The notes: a model not told the origin generated them from the letters alone. 64,000 nt of DNA from Callaeas wilsoni (GCA_013398955.1 VWPU01004562.1:120001-184000); one strand, 5' to 3'. Positions 46,701 through 60,660 are shown, numbered from the stretch's first letter. Translations and numbers: made by a program.

Positions 46701-49700
46701 AAATTCTCCAGCTGTGCAAGGCAAAGAGCAGCACCACCTCTTTGTGCTCCAGGCTCATGGCTATGCCTGACTGCACATGGAAGGAATTTGCATTGCCAAC
46801 AGGAGCTGATCAATAGGAGCTGTCTGGGAAAGTGGCTTGTTACTTTTAGACAAGCAAGGGGTGGCAGTGAGAAGCGGGTGGCACGTGGTCTGGGTTCGGA
46901 GGGAACTGTAATGGGCTGCTTTGTTTTGACATAACTGTAATGGGCTTTCATGTGCAGCTGTATGTAGATAAGACAATGCCAGGATAATACTGGACATTCA
47001 GATGCAAATGAATTGTATATGTAACTGTACACTGCATTATTTTTTCTTATGAGGTGTTTTGGAAGATTTCTGTCCCTGAGAACTGCACTACCCCCTGGAC
47101 ATGTAACCTAGTCTGCCACTAAACTTTCCCCAAAAGAATATTCTTATTTTCAGATTCTCTTACTCTGATTACCAAAGATAAAGTGTAACAACTTGTCTTT
47201 GTCAAGGAAGACATTTCCAGCTCTCCTTCCCCTTTGTCAAGAGCAAAGACTCTGGCTTGTGGGGAAAGGAGCATGTTCTGCATGGTGAAGGTGCATTTTC
47301 ATATTCATGCCATCCCGACAAGTTGTTTGCTTCACTGAGAGTTTTGGGAGAGGGTATGGTGGGAAGCATGGGGAGTGGGAGTGGTAGACTGGTGACTTTA
47401 GGGATACAGCAATATTTCAGATCTGGGGCAATTAAGCCATAGGCACTGTCAGAGGATGAATAGATGAGAACAGGGTTAAGAGAAGCATGAGAGATGAGAT
47501 CAAAGTTATGCCACAACAGCAAGAAAAACCTAGAAACTTCTCAACATTTTACCTCTGCCTTCATATGTGTCTAATGACGACTCCTTTCCAGCAGCTCATC
47601 TTGCTCGCTGCAATAATTACTGTAAAAGATGACAGGGCTAATGAATCTTAAAGTTACAGTTTTGCAGGGGTGGAATTTAGTGAGAGTCCCTCCCTTCTGT
47701 TTTTCCATATATCCATGGATGCATGTCCTGATAATCTCAGGAATGATTCATAATTAAGATTTAGTTCTTAGAAAATGACTGGGAAATACTGAGCAGACTC
47801 AGTCCTCACCTATGACTAGATAAATGCCAAAACACTGTGAACGAGTAACTCAGAGATTGCCTGGTGTTGCTGTGAACTATCAGTAGAGTGGGTAATACCT
47901 TAAAATCAGGGCTATAAAATAGACAACTTTTGAGGACTCCGGAAAATACTGCACCAAAATGGTATCAAGGGTGTGAAGTAATACACTCAGAAGTCATCAA
48001 AGCTTCTTTTCCTCTATTTCCTTGTGTCCTTGATGCTTTATACTACCCATAACTTTGCCAAGGCTTCCTTGCCATAGTTAAGACAAGATGCAAAGCCAAA
48101 ATATCTCCAGCAATTATGGTGTGGGTTGCCTCTCTGGTGCCTCATGTGCAATACAAAAACAAGCCTGTTCTAGCTGATCGAAAGTAAAATCAACAGCCCA
48201 AGTGTATATGGGGTTTCTGGCACTTAGCTTTTTTTCCTTAGAGGATTTCCTACCCCAGAAGCTGTCTCTGCTTTTTGTGGCTGACAGTGCAAATTGTTCC
48301 ATCACCCACAACCCTCCAAGACTTTGAAGATTTCTTCTTTCCAGGGTTGTTGTTCCTCTACATGCAAAAGCAGACACTGACTACAAACTCAGCTTTGGTT
48401 TCGAACAAGAAGATGTGAAATAAAAGAAATATTTCTCATTCCTTCAGTGCCATGAGAGCATTACAAGGCTCCATCTGGGAACAGATACTTCCAGATGAAG
48501 CATTGTCAAAGCATTATTTTGAAACATGGGAATAAAATAGGATATTTTTGTCAGCATAAAGCTAATCATCCATTACTTCCTAGGCTGCATTTTACATTTG
48601 CCTACTTGTGTTGTGGTGCTGAAGATGCTGAAGGTACCCAAACCTTCATTCAAACACAGTGACAACCATTCATTTTGTTTCAAGGTCACCACTGATCTGG
48701 TCAACATCTCAAAGATGTGCAAACCTGAGTGGCATCTAAATCAGACCTTCCATTTCTGTTTTGTAGGGCTTTAGGTCTTCTACATCTCAGCAGGGCCTGA
48801 AGAAGATGGAGGGAGGTTCCACAGAATTCCTTTTAATTTATTTACTGTTCCCAGTTTTTACTAGTTTCTTTTGTTTTGTTTTTGTTCCAATCATTTCACT
48901 TCAGGCTTTATCTCCTCTCACCAGTAGTGATTCAAAGCAGGAACAATTACTCTGACATCATCTACCAGATTTTTTCTTTCATTTACCCTGCTTTTACTCT
49001 AATTGTTTTTGAGAGGCTTGGAGTCTGTGCTTTTAATGTTTAATTCCTAAATACCATGGTGATGTCCTTTATATAAATATTACTAATGAAAAATCCAGAG
49101 CACAATTTTACATGGAAAATGTTATTTAAAACAAACTTCTCCTTGAAGCTCCACGTTTTGTGTTCCAGACAAGCCTGAGTGCTGTTGACAGCACTGTGCA
49201 GTCCTTCCACTTGCTGGGAATAAAGGTCTTCAGAAAGGGAATCATGATTACAACTCTGCTGAGGAACCCACAAGGCCTGCTGCTCAGCACATAACTGACC
49301 CATTTGATTAGACAGGTCAGAAAAGCCATTTCTGTGTCTTCTCCTGCCACCTTTGTTCCCCATGACAAAGCTCAGACACTGTTGATATTACAGCCCAGAT
49401 CTCAACCTCCTCTGACAAGTGAGTTTTTCAGTGCCCTGCAAACACCCTGCACGGTCTGCAGTCTGCAATACAGTCCTGCTGTGGAGGGAATGACTCACAG
49501 CTTGCTGTTTGCTCTGGTTTTGGGGCCAGCTCCTTTCTGATAGGGCAGGGGCAGAGAGATTGATGACTCTTGCTTTGACACGCGTGAGGCCACAGCGTGC
49601 TCCTTGTCTTGTCTCCCACAGGATGCAGAGACTTGTCAGGTCTCTGGACAGAGAACGAGTGCTCAGACTCATCTGTCTTGTGCCCTGTCACTCTGCAAAT

Positions 49701-52700
49701 CGAATCACTCTGGTGCCCATAAAAATCCTTCGTGGCAACTCTTCCATACCAGGAGCATTGCTTCTTACAGTCGTTGGTGGCCCAGGGACCAGGTCTGGGT
49801 GAAGCAACAAGGAACACATTGTTTGGTGGTTGCAGGGGCTTTCTTAAGGCAGAGGAGGGTGCCAAGGGTCTTCCCCACTCACACTCCCTGTGCCAGGGTC
49901 AGCACAGCGAGAGTCTTACAAGTGTGAGCGATTTGCCAGTTTCTGAGTCAGCTTTCCTGACATATTTTTCCAGCAAAATATGAGATGGAGACACAAAGCC
50001 CTACTTTGCACTGTGGTTCATATCCTGAAATGGTGCCCAGGGGGTTAAAAGCAATAAGGAGATTGCCTAACATGAAAACAGACCTTGATGCAGGTAGAGA
50101 CAGCACCTGAGCCGAAGTGGAGAGAGAACAGGCATTGCCTGAGCAATGTTTAGGGTCATGAGAGTTTCATCAACATATTCTGCAAGTTGGCAAAAGGAAT
50201 CTCATGCAAGCTGTAACAAACAGGATGTTATTCCTCAGTGTGACCGTCCTAGCAGAGACCTGGACTTACCTGAAGGCATCTGTTACAGCAAAAGGTAATT
50301 TTAGCCACAGAGCATATTGGGAGCAAAGAACACCTTTTTCCTCTTAGGGAAAACACCCAGAGCTCACCACCTTCTCCACAGCACCCAGGGACAGTCAGAT
50401 GAAGCTGCCTGTCTCTGGGACTAAATGAAACAGGCTGGAGCCTGCTCTGGCCCTGAGGAGAACAGGCAGCACACAGCTCATGTCTGCAAGCCCAGCAAGC
50501 TCCGAAATATTCATCTGTACAACTCACTGGGAGCAGGGTGTTTGGGAGCAGCCTCACTCACACCCCCTAAACTGTACCGACGTGTGTCTAGGAATGCAGC
50601 ATTTGGGTTAAATCGCAATTAAACAGCATGGGTGATTTTAAGGCTCTCCTCAGTCTCATGGTTTTATCCTGTATATTTCACTGCTATACATACAGCTGCT
50701 CTGGCCCAGCTAGTCTGAAAAGTGTATAAAACTGATCTCAGAGTTTGACAGGGTACCTGTGTAATAAAAAAAATGCCAATCTCTATTATTTCTCCTGAAC
50801 AAGATTCAGAGCTGACATGGATCCTTCACTGTTTCTCTTTGAAGTAACCTGCCACGTGTCAAAAGCAACCCACAGACAGGCTCTAATTGTGAATAGAGTC
50901 CACATCCCCACCAATGCCATGGTGCATGGCTGCCTGCCAAAACCAGGCTAATGTAATTAAAAGAAAATTGCATCTCTGTGGGTTTTCACTTCCTTGGTCA
51001 TAGCAGGTGCCTGTACTGGGTAGTAAAATGCATCTGCAGCTGCTACAGCTGTTACTCTGGCACCAAAGCAAGAGCCCAGCTAAAACCCAGGAAGAGTATA
51101 CTATGTTCAACTTTTAAACCCTAGACAGCAGCTTGCCATCATTTCATTCCAGGGTATTTATTGAAATTAGCATGTGGTGGCTGGGGGATTTGCTGGGTTT
51201 TGTGCACACTTTTTTTTTTTTTAATGGGTAGAAGGGAATTGTTTTGAGGTTTCTTTTTTAAACCTCTCTGTGAGGAAATTATCCAGGCTAAAGATGCTGC
51301 CAACCATTCTCCCCATAGAGATGGTTCCCAGTGCAGGGTGAGGTAATGAATGACACATGTGAAGAGCACCCGCTTAGCAGATACTGGGCCCACTGACAAG
51401 TCAGGCATTTGGTGTAATTAGAAACCAGCTTGCTGAGCTAAACGGATCGTCTGAGTCACCTTTAGACAGCCGAGTGCCAAAGCACTGTCTGCTCTGTAAT
51501 TTGCTGGTCAATATTTTCCACAAAAGGTTCCCCCCTAGAGCTGCCGCCAGCTCCTTTGTTGGCTGATTATAAGTGCTTGCGAGGTGCAGTAGCCTGTCAG
51601 CTTCTTTGGCATCCAGTGATTTGCTTTGAGACATTTCTAAATCCATAGCAAAGCTCCTGGTTTTCTTTCAAGTTGTCATTCACTGGGATGATGAGGGGCA
51701 GAAACAGAGCTCTGAAGAAAGAAGCTTCTAAAGACCTTTAATGTTCTAAGTAACTGAGATTATATGGAAAGAGAGTGAAGGAGAGAGACCTGGTCTGTCA
51801 ACAGTGCTAGAATAAAGCCAGTTTTAAAGCATAATTTCCCTTTGAATAAAGAAGCTTTTGCCCTCTACACCTTGCACTTCTACAGCCATTGAATCAGCAG
51901 TTGCCATTATAAGGCAGCAGATTTTTTTCCTCCATAATCAGTGCAGAGATAGATTTTTATACTTAACATGAGAATAATATCTCACCTGTGTCATTCTGAT
52001 ATATTGGTTCAGCTTGCCTGTGAGCTACAGCCTGGGAGATGGAGTGGAATAAAAATACAGCAACCTGGTCCTTGGCCATGACAGCTCAGATCTGTGCAAA
52101 AACCAACCTGAGATGGAGGAAGACCAGTCAGGAGAACAGCAACAGTAAACGAGGGCTCTGCTGGCCTCCATTCTGCTCTTGCACAGAGGAAGAGCTGAAA
52201 TGTCCTTCCCATCCAAATAACAAAAGAGAGCAGTGCTGTGCACGAGTAAAGCCAGGGGATAGAGGAGCCTTCAGCAGTTGCAACAGCTGTGTCCATCAGG
52301 AGCTGACTTCACCGACACGTCCTTGCTTGTAATTATATGGGAAAGATGGACAGCTTTGAGTTGGGAAGAAGATAATAAAACTGCTCCGTAGGGAATAAGC
52401 AGCTCAGATGTTGTCACTGTGGGCATAACACCAACTGCATTGTGGGGGTGGCCTTCAGTGGAGGCGTAGATTGCATCCTCTGAAGAGCACAATTTTACAG
52501 GGATTTTTGCCCCACCTGTGTTCATCAGAACAGCTCTGTTTACTGTAGGGGCTGCCTCTGAACCCTCACGCACTTTCCATGGCTGCATCCTTCTGTGTGC
52601 TTCTTGAAGGGGCAAAGCCCCAGATATTGCTTTCCTCCCTCCAGAGGGTTTCCAGAGAGCCATCTTTGCCCCTCCAGTGAGGGATTTAGAGTTGAGCCTT

Positions 52701-55170
52701 TGCCTACTTCATTTTTTCTCTTGAGACTGGAAAATAAGCATAACTCCTCTCCTAATTTTTGAGCCTTTATCAAAACATGTCATCATGAGGAATACTCAAG
52801 CAAGTAACTGTCCCACAGTGTGCAAGGGTTTCATATAAACCTGGTCAAAAACATGCATACAAAACTGGACTTCAGTGTCATTATTCAACAGTATTTCAAG
52901 GCAGGGAAACCATGTGAAAATATACTCTGGTTTTATCCATGCCACAGACACTGTGGGCTCAGCCCAGTTGCCTAAGCTGGCTTTAAGTCTTGTGCCACCC
53001 GAAATCTCCAAGTGCATCCAAGACCACAGTTTAAGGCTGACTCAGGACTTTGGTAGAAGCATGTAGGGGGGCACCTGAAGGTCAGACAGGACCCTTAGGA
53101 CATCTTAAGTGGTGGTAAGTTCCTTATGTTCTTACCACCTTTTACTAACCCTAATATTTGGGCTTAAAACACAGAAATTAGGAGAAAGATAAAATAAGAA
53201 TCATGATTCTATCAGTACCTGAGCTCTCAATTAGTGTTACATGTTTGAATACTGGCTTCTTGGGCTGCTATTCCTCTGGAGAGTTTGGGCAAAATACTGT
53301 ACCAATTGAACTTGGAAAATGGTTTCTAAACAATTTAGCAGCTGAGTGGCTGGTTTTACTGCTGAGACTTACGTTCTCAAATCTAAATCTCTAGGTGTGA
53401 TGTTGTTTGGAGTCTCCATCTCTGTAAGCTTTCTTGAAAGCCATTAGGGCACTGCAGGTGGACCTTACAGAGTGCAGAATAGAGCGTTTGCTTAATTTTG
53501 GTTTTCAGTTGTCTCAGAAACACTGGCTTTGTGAAGAGGAAAATCCTGTAACTTTTGCTCATTTGCTGACAAAAACTGGCATTTAGTCTTTATTTACACA
53601 CTGCTTGCACCATGTGCTGAGCAAAACCTGTAAAAGGAGTAATCCAAGAGCACAAAGACCAGGTAAAAATCTACAGGGCAAAACAGCTGAGGTAACTGAA
53701 ACAACCTAGAAATTTATGCTGAACTTTCTCTACTTACAACACTATCAGGAAAACCTGAAAGCAATCAAAAAATTCTCAAACATTTGTTTTTGACATGTTG
53801 CAAGTGAAAATTCAATGCCTCCTTAAAACAACCTTTCACACTGAAACCTACCCATATTTATATTTTAAAGGTTAAAAATACTTTCCAGAAAGGATTGAAT
53901 GCTTAATTGCAGATTGTCTTTTACGTTGTCTGTCATTTTCCCAATGTTTAAGTTCAAGAAGAAAATAAAGAAATTGCCTGTTCAATCACCCATGTAATTT
54001 GTCTCTAGCCTTTGAAACTCTAAGTATGAGCATTTTCAGGCTTTTCATGGCAAAATCAGAGATGTTTTCTGGACCCTTATGAATTTTGATTTTCATGGCT
54101 TGAGACAAATGAGAGCTGAATATAAAAATGATCTGATTCCTCCCATTTTGGAAAAAAAAAGCCAAACCGAAGCTTCTATTTGCACATGAAGTAGAGATTC
54201 AAAGATTGCACAGAGAATTTACCTGAACGATTAGAATATTTTTTCCTGTAAACTTTGCTGACACATAGCCTGTATAATGAAATACTAGATACAGTGATCC
54301 AGAAGTTCAGCTAACACAGATCACTGTAGCACAGATGACATTTATTGAGCTAATTCACTTTGCCCCCTCTGGAAATTTTCTGGCTCATTCTTAGTTCTTG
54401 GTCCAAGTAACTTTGTGAATATGTCCCTTAGATATTTCTGAAGTGGGCTATAAAATTTTGGTTTATATGTTCAGAACCAGCGTTGCATAGCTAATTTGCA
54501 ACTTCTGCAAATTAAACAAAGTTCCTCTTTCAGGTTTTCCCAACTCTACTCAAAGGAAGCATTTTCCTTTTACTATATATTAGTACCAAGGGGACTTAAC
54601 TGGTATCAACTGGATTTTCGTGCTTCAGGAGCTAGATTTTGGCTTTGGGCTGTAATGTTAGGTAATGTTAAGTGATGTCATATATCTTCTATGTGATGTG
54701 ATGTTATGTTATATTTGCAGTAAAACTCCCTGTATTGTTGATTTTTATCATCTTCACAAGTGACACATGGATCTTTGATATGAATTTATCACATATTTTA
54801 CTGGGAAGTGTAAAAATATTTTTCTTCATCAACCACACATAAAAATTTCACTTGGTGACTGAAGGAAAGCTCTCCAAAATATCTCTCTGCATAAACTGAT
54901 TCTAAAATAGGCAATTGACATTTCCTTTCTTGTAATTTTTTACTTTGGATTAACCATAGCAGTTATTTTTCTGATATGTCCAGCCAATTGTTGCAATCAC
55001 CATGGTCTTGTTAGGTTATTTCCTTGAGAAAATGACTGCTCCTTTTTTTTTCCCCTGTAGATTTCTTAGAATGAAAACATCATTTTACTGTCAGCAATGT
55101 GATGTGTTTCAGGGGAAGAAACTAATGACAGGTCATGACTTTTTTCAAGCAGGAAAAACAAGCCTTCTCC
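43771..55170. other. Long non-coding stretch, no gene seen
   Basis: Over 11 kb without a recognisable gene or transposon. Open frames are frequent near 46.4-47.1, 49.1-50.0 and 52.0-52.8 kb (up to 145 codons, minus 49428-49865), but they overlap one another on both strands and none resembles a known family. A 13-T run lies at 51210-51222 and ATGTTA-type words repeat at about 54655-54715. A strong minus-strand splice donor (CTTCAG then GTAAGTCC) occurs near 50266 without a clear exon. Confidence 0.5.
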
Positions 55171-55174
55171 GAAG

Positions 55175-55338
55175 TATAAAAAGGCAGGTTGATTGCCTGT
55201 TCAGTGTCTGGGGATATTTTCTAAAGTCAAAAGATACATGGTGTGATTGTCATATTCTTGCAGTCATGGAAACGTAGAGTGTCTCAAAACCAGTGACCTT
55301 TGGCTCTCCAGCTCCCTCTGAAACATCCTATAAAAGGG
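55175..55338 (+). promoter_or_regulatory. Two TATA-like boxes
   Basis: TATAAAAAGG (55175-55184) and TATAAAAGGG (55329-55338) both fit the TATA-box consensus on the plus strand. The second is followed, at core-promoter spacing, by GTGGATCAGTGCAG. No CpG enrichment, open frame or LTR structure accompanies them. Such words arise by chance in AT-rich DNA, so this is a weak call. Confidence 0.2.
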
Positions 55339-57407
55339 AGCCCAACTGAAGTGGATCAGTGCAGAATTCTCCATGCCTGATCACTCTCTGTAGCACTTTA
55401 AAGTTGGCTGTTCTACATTTCAACAGTCAAATCTTTCAGGCACTACGTTGTATTTTCTTGGCCTACTGCTAACCTTACTTTCCAAGAAAAACTTTTGCAG
55501 CAGCTCCTCTCCTCCATACACACTCACACACAAACCAAGGTCAGCTGGGTGCTAACGTTGCATGTCCAACACATGTTGCATGATTTGCCATCAGTATCCA
55601 TGTATAGTTTCAAAAATGCTACAGCACCTGCAAGGGAAAATAACTGTATGAGGAAATGACAGGGAATTGTTCTTATAAAAGGTTCCTACAGACCCATCCT
55701 TGATAAACAGATTTTGATCCAGGAGGTGATGATGTCTCTTACGAAAGAGCTGCTACATTTCATGAGTCCTTCTGTTGTTCTTGGTCCATTCTCAGAGGAT
55801 TCGAACGACATTTATGTTTAATTGTTGAGTGCTATAATTTGATGAGAACATTAACTGGTTCCTACTCACTGAAGGAAACAATGGGTATCCTGGACTGTTA
55901 CCACAAAAAGAGGGGGGAAACTCATAGCCCAGATGCCTCTATTCCACAGCTTCACTGGCAGGGTAAAGGGCAAAATCTGATCAAAACTGAGGGGGTGTGG
56001 AGGCAGCTCTCTGCCAGCATGAGGTGGTGTTGCCTTCCATCATGTCCAGCCAGGTGCCATCTACATGGCTGCTGGCCAAAATCCCAAGAAGGCTGAAGAA
56101 AGCCCTTGTGTTTTCCACTTCTCACCTGCCTTCCCCAAGGGAGTCACTGCCACCTGCTGGGGTCTGCAGGACTCTCGTGGTGAGCAGCCTGCAGCTTGCA
56201 GGAAACTGCATCCTTTCCAAAATGATCTGCAGAACTGAATCCAGGGCTAAAAGCACCACCCCTGTTGGCATTGTGCTGAGCGTAGCAATTCCTTTCTCAC
56301 ACAACAGCGCAGTGGGATGGGAACACCACTGACAGCTGTTCTCAAACTTGTTCATGCTGCTCAGTTTTCCCAGTTTTTCCACTGTGTGATACAAAGACAT
56401 GTGGTGTTCCCTTCTGCCCAAGTTAACTTTTCTCTTTCTTTTTTTTTTCTTATTTCTGGAAGTCCTGATCCCTAAAACCCAATGTCACGTAGCAGGAAAT
56501 TCTTCATGCCACTTATTCATTAACTTCTCTTGTTTAATATGTATTTGGGCTTGGCTATTCCATTTTCAGCTGTTCCTAATTTTTTTTTTTACTGGAGAAG
56601 TGATCTACATTTTTTGTGTGGAAAAAACAGTTTGTCAGTGTGGTAAAAATAATTTAAAAACCCCTACATGAATAAAGCTCTGTGAGACCAAGGAAGAATT
56701 GTCATGTATCACCATAAATTGGTAAGCTCTAGCTCCTGATCTAATGTCTGATTGTTCCATTATCTTAATACCCAGCAGCAAATAAGATTCAAAGGAGTAG
56801 AAGATCCAGCTCGGATGTTTTTCTGAACCTGCCAGACTATACAATTTTCTTACACTCTCTATCTTTCCACCTATATGAGGTTCAGACCTCAGTTGATCCT
56901 AATCTGTTAATTATGCCAGATTATGTGGAGGTTGAGTAATATGTAATAGAAAACAAAATATTTCAGCTTGCTACCTTTGATCTGAACTCAAGTTTCTAGA
57001 GGGCATGAATTAGTCTGGAGCTGATCACCTGTTTCCTGAGTTATTCTTTTCCTAATTTCACTACATATAAGTCATAATTCTATATCCATGGCTTTTTGGC
57101 GAGAGTAGCCTTGACAGAAAGAAAACACCCTTCTCTCTAAAAAGCTTTTTTGGTTTTTTTACAGACTTCATTTCTTCTGAACAATTCCTTTGAAGTCCCT
57201 TCTGATGAGGAAAATCCTGTGCATATTCTTATGACTTTTGCAAGATTAATTTCTTCAGACTGGTCTGATTGACAAGAAGCCTTGTCCGAAGCCGAGCATT
57301 CCCTGTCCCACAGTCAGTTAGAGCAGGGAGATGCATTGAACTGCCAAACTTGCTTTGTTTCAGGTAATGCTGTGAACATGACACTTCTATCACTCTTTCT
57401 GAAGCAG
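55339..57407. other. Non-coding DNA, no gene seen
   Basis: No gene recognised. The frames at 55839-56332 (plus) and 56122-56421 (minus) overlap and are unidentifiable. T-rich tracts occur at about 56424-56452 and 56580-56590. Confidence 0.5.
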
Positions 57408-57690
57408 AGAATCATAGAATTGGTTGGGTTGGAGGGGACTTTAAAGCTCGGCCAGTCCAACACCTGCCATGGGCAGGGGCACCTTCCAGTACACCAGGCT
57501 GCTCCAAGCCCCATCCAACCTGGCCTTGAACACTTCCAGGGATGGGGCAGCCACAGCTTCTCCAGGAAACCTGTGCCAGGGCCTCACCAGCCTCATAGTA
57601 AAGAATTTCTTCCTAATATCCCATCCAAATCTACCCTCTTTCAGTTTAAAGCCATTCCCCCTTGTCCTGTCACTATATGCCCTTGAGTTA
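57408..57690 (-). mobile_element. CR1 LINE fragment, 3' end, minus strand
   Basis: This is the clearest CR1 in the window. The plus strand starts AGAATCATAGAATTGG, then GGTTGGAGGGGACTTTAAAG, CTGCCATGGGCAGGGGCACC, CCCCATCCAACCTGGCCTTG, AACACTTCCAGGGATGGGGC, AGTAAAGAATTTCTTCCTAA and CTTGTCCTGTCACTATATGC, all in canonical reversed CR1 order. Similarity fades at about 57690. It is low-divergence compared with the copy at 6833 and therefore probably younger. The plus-strand frames 57282-57702 are antisense artefacts. Confidence 0.96.
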
Positions 57691-58939
57691 CTGGCAAAGT
57701 AAACAACAGTTTCTTGGGGATTTTCTTGACACTAACCTATTTTGAGTAATCTAGGATCAGTGAAATGGGAAATTTGAGGTTTTGTGTCATCCTGGGTAAC
57801 ACGGAGCAGTTATTTCTAAGGTGGAACTTGAGGCTCAAAACCATCTTCAATTTAACTGAAAACTCTTATCCCACATTCATACAATTTATTATTTAACTCC
57901 ACCAAACACAAAGCACTCAGACACCTGCAGGGCAAAATGTCATGACATGAGTGTCCCAGTTGCCCTTTGGATATGCCCCATGCTCTAGCTGTCCATCAGG
58001 CTGAAGGCTGGCCTGGGTGATTTACTCGAAGCAGAGATAACAAAGGGATTTCAGCTCAGTTCATTGCAATGTCGCTTAGCCCCAGTGCATATCCATAGCC
58101 TTGGTGCACCTTGTTTGAACAAGTGTTGCTGCCCAAGGAATTTTTAATAAGGTGCATAATAAAGTTTAATAGGCTGTAGCAAGCAGACATGTTTGAACAC
58201 ATGTTTGCAGTATGTCTAAAGGAAGTGTTTATATTTCTGTGTGTCTACTATTGCTATTCCAAACTAAATTCTATAAAGAAAAAATAGGGTAAAAAGATTA
58301 CCAAAATACATGCCTAGTATTATTCTTCTTTCTAGAGGAATTACTTTGGAACTCTGTTTCTTGTTATGACATCAGGTTTATATTGTGCGTTACAGTTTTC
58401 TGTGCCTGTCCAAGAAATGTTTAATTCTCAGGCAGTTCTACAGGAGTTATGTGAATTTTTTCCTTGGTTTTAGAAAGACTTCTGGTAATTTATCCTTCAT
58501 ACTATATTCAACATAAGGAAAAACATCAGCTTCAAAAATACAGAAATGTTTCCAAATCCAGAGAGAATAATGGTTTTTTTCCTAAAATTTAAGTATTTTC
58601 TAGGTCAAATCTAATTGCGAAATTTATATATAAGAGTAAAGATGTCCCAGAGTTCTAGTGGTTTTGTTTCTGCTTTTATTTTCATTCCCTTCATTTTGTA
58701 TCACTGTCTCTTTGGGGCATTCTTGGGGTTTTTTTCAGTATCTTTTTATACAAATTCTTGGTAGTACGCAAAATAGCAATAATTATTGTAAGTGATCCTT
58801 TTTTGCAAAGCATCACCAGTCTCCATAGAAAAAAACTTGGCTTATATTTAGAAGTGAATAGTTTAGCTTGGATAACAACGTGGGTCTTCATCTTCCAACA
58901 TTAATTCCAAACAGAGAATTTCTCTTTGCCATTCCTGTA
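57691..58939. other. Non-coding DNA, no gene seen
   Basis: Spacer between two CR1 copies in opposite orientation. It contains a pair of ACATGT words around TTGAAC at 58190-58204 and an AT-rich unique segment. No gene recognised. Confidence 0.55.
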
Positions 58940-59283
58940 AGAGGCACTTTATCAATGCATGCAAATATCTTAACGGCAGGTGTCAAGAGGTCGGGGCCAG
59001 ACCCTTCTCAGTGAATCCCAGCGACACGACAAGGAAGGGGCACAAGTGAAACACAGGAAGTTCTATCTGAATTTGAGGAAAAACCTCTTTAGTGTGAGGG
59101 TGACCGAGCACTGAACACTCACTGTCCAGAGAGACTGAGGAGACTCCATCTCTGGAAATATTCAAAACCCACTTGGACACAATCCTGTGCAACCTACTCT
59201 GAGTGAACCTGTTTTAGCAGGGAGTTGGACCAGATGATCTCCAGAAGTTCCTTCCAACCCAAACGGTTCTGTGATTCTGTGAG
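58940..59283 (+). mobile_element. CR1 LINE fragment with ORF2 C-terminal relic and 3' end, plus strand
   Basis: On the plus strand the frame from about 58949 reads INACKYLNGRCQEVGARPF and then SVNPSD, matching the extreme C-terminal region of avian CR1 ORF2 (usually ...GARLFSVVPSD.TRGNGHKL). Later landmarks are AAACACAGGAAGTTCTATCT, GTGAGGGTGACCGAGCACTG, TCCATCTCTGGAAATATTCA, AGTTGGACCAGATGATCTCC and the terminal GGTTCTGTGATTCTGTGAG octamer repeat. Stops and small deletions break the frame, so it is inactive. It is the only plus-strand CR1 in the window. Confidence 0.95.
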
Positions 59284-59924
59284 TAATATTGGCAGAAGCT
59301 AAAGCTCTAGTTTTGCTGTCTGATATGTCTTTCTGCCTCCAGCTCCTCCCGGCTGCTGCTGTGTCTCAGCTCATTTGGCAGGGTCCTGCAGCAGCAGCAT
59401 CCTAAAGGACTCGTGGGTCTGCTTCAATGGTGGCCTTGCATGGCCATCAAAGGAGACATCCCTGACATCCTGACCTTGTGATGGATGTTGTAAAAATGAT
59501 GTTCAATCCTAGAAAATCCTAGAAAAATCAGTCCATGACTACCGTCATCCAGCTGAATAATTGAGGCATTGTCCAGCTTTGAGTATAGACTGGTGAATAA
59601 CCCAAAAATCTTTGGCCAAACTAAGGAAAATCAAAACTTATCTCATCTGTAGCATGGGCCTGTCCAGCTCAGTGAAAGCTTGTATTTAATGCCAAATCAT
59701 AGGTAACAATCTATTCTGCTGAGGTTTTGATAGTACCTTTGAAGACCCACTATCTAGAAGATTCTCATTTAAAGCCACTTAAAACTGTTGGCAAAAAACT
59801 TTGCATTATTGATATTAAACATATTTTTATTTTCTGATTTACTGCATGTTTTATTCCTCATGAAGCTTAAAAGCCCAACTAAACAGATGCATTGAAAAAC
59901 AAATGTTGCTAAAATGATTAAGCA
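59284..59924. other. Non-coding DNA with a CTG/CAG inverted repeat
   Basis: GCTGCTGCTG (59352-59361) and CAGCAGCAGC (59389-59398) form a 10-bp inverted repeat with a 27-base loop. Otherwise the sequence is unique and shows no gene. Confidence 0.5.
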
Positions 59925-60660
59925 GCCCACAGATGGCTTATATGTTCCTGTGTCAATGAGACAGTTTTATAAATGAAGCATGTGTGATAACCATTTATGT
60001 TTAATTTTAAAAATGCCGAGTCTTTCTTAAAGCAAACATATTTTCAAAGAAAAACATCGACTGACTTGATGAAGAGATTTAACAGTCAAAAAAGCTCTCT
60101 AGCCCAGATGCTTGGTAGCAGCTGTAACCTTGTGAAAATTGACCTATAACATAGCCACAGGGTTCTTGATTCTGAGAAGAATCTTCTCTTTAAGAAAATT
60201 GATTTGCTTTACAAACCTTGACCCCTCACTATTTTTCATCCTCCATCAACCCCTGGGGCCCACTGACCTCACTGCAAGAAGTCATAAGCGTGAGACACCC
60301 TCCTTCAAACGAGTGGAAAGATTTCCATGTAGGGTTTGTTGGGCCAAGGTTCATAGCAACAAATCTTTCCTTGTTCTGCTGCAAGATTAAGTCAAGATGA
60401 CTGACATAATTGGCCAAACAGTTTTCTAACTGGCTTTTTACTTTTGAGATGACCTCTGTTTCTCCCATTCGTCTGCTGATTACAGGTCAATAATACTGTC
60501 AAGGAGAGATAAAATAATTTTGTCACTTAGAAATATTGTAATGGGATAAAACCCCTGGCTTGTCATATCACTAAATTTGAAAAGATAATTGAGCTGTCAA
60601 TTTAAATATCAAGTGAATGCCTCCATGCAAGCAGTATTAATAAAAGCCAGGAGGAAGGTG
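59925..60660. promoter_or_regulatory. Candidate conserved non-coding block
   Basis: Repeat-free block with the same TAAT-rich texture as the earlier candidates: AATGATTAAGCAGCCC near 59913, GTTTAATTTTAAAAATG near 59999, GGTCAATAATACTGTC near 60486, GATAATTGAGCTGTCAATTT near 60585, and GTATTAATAAAAGCC near 60634. Two short overlapping open frames are not convincing. Inference only. Confidence 0.25.

Noticed and set aside
57282..57702. 134- and 77-codon plus-strand frames
   Set aside because: They are antisense readings of the CR1 copy at 57408-57690.
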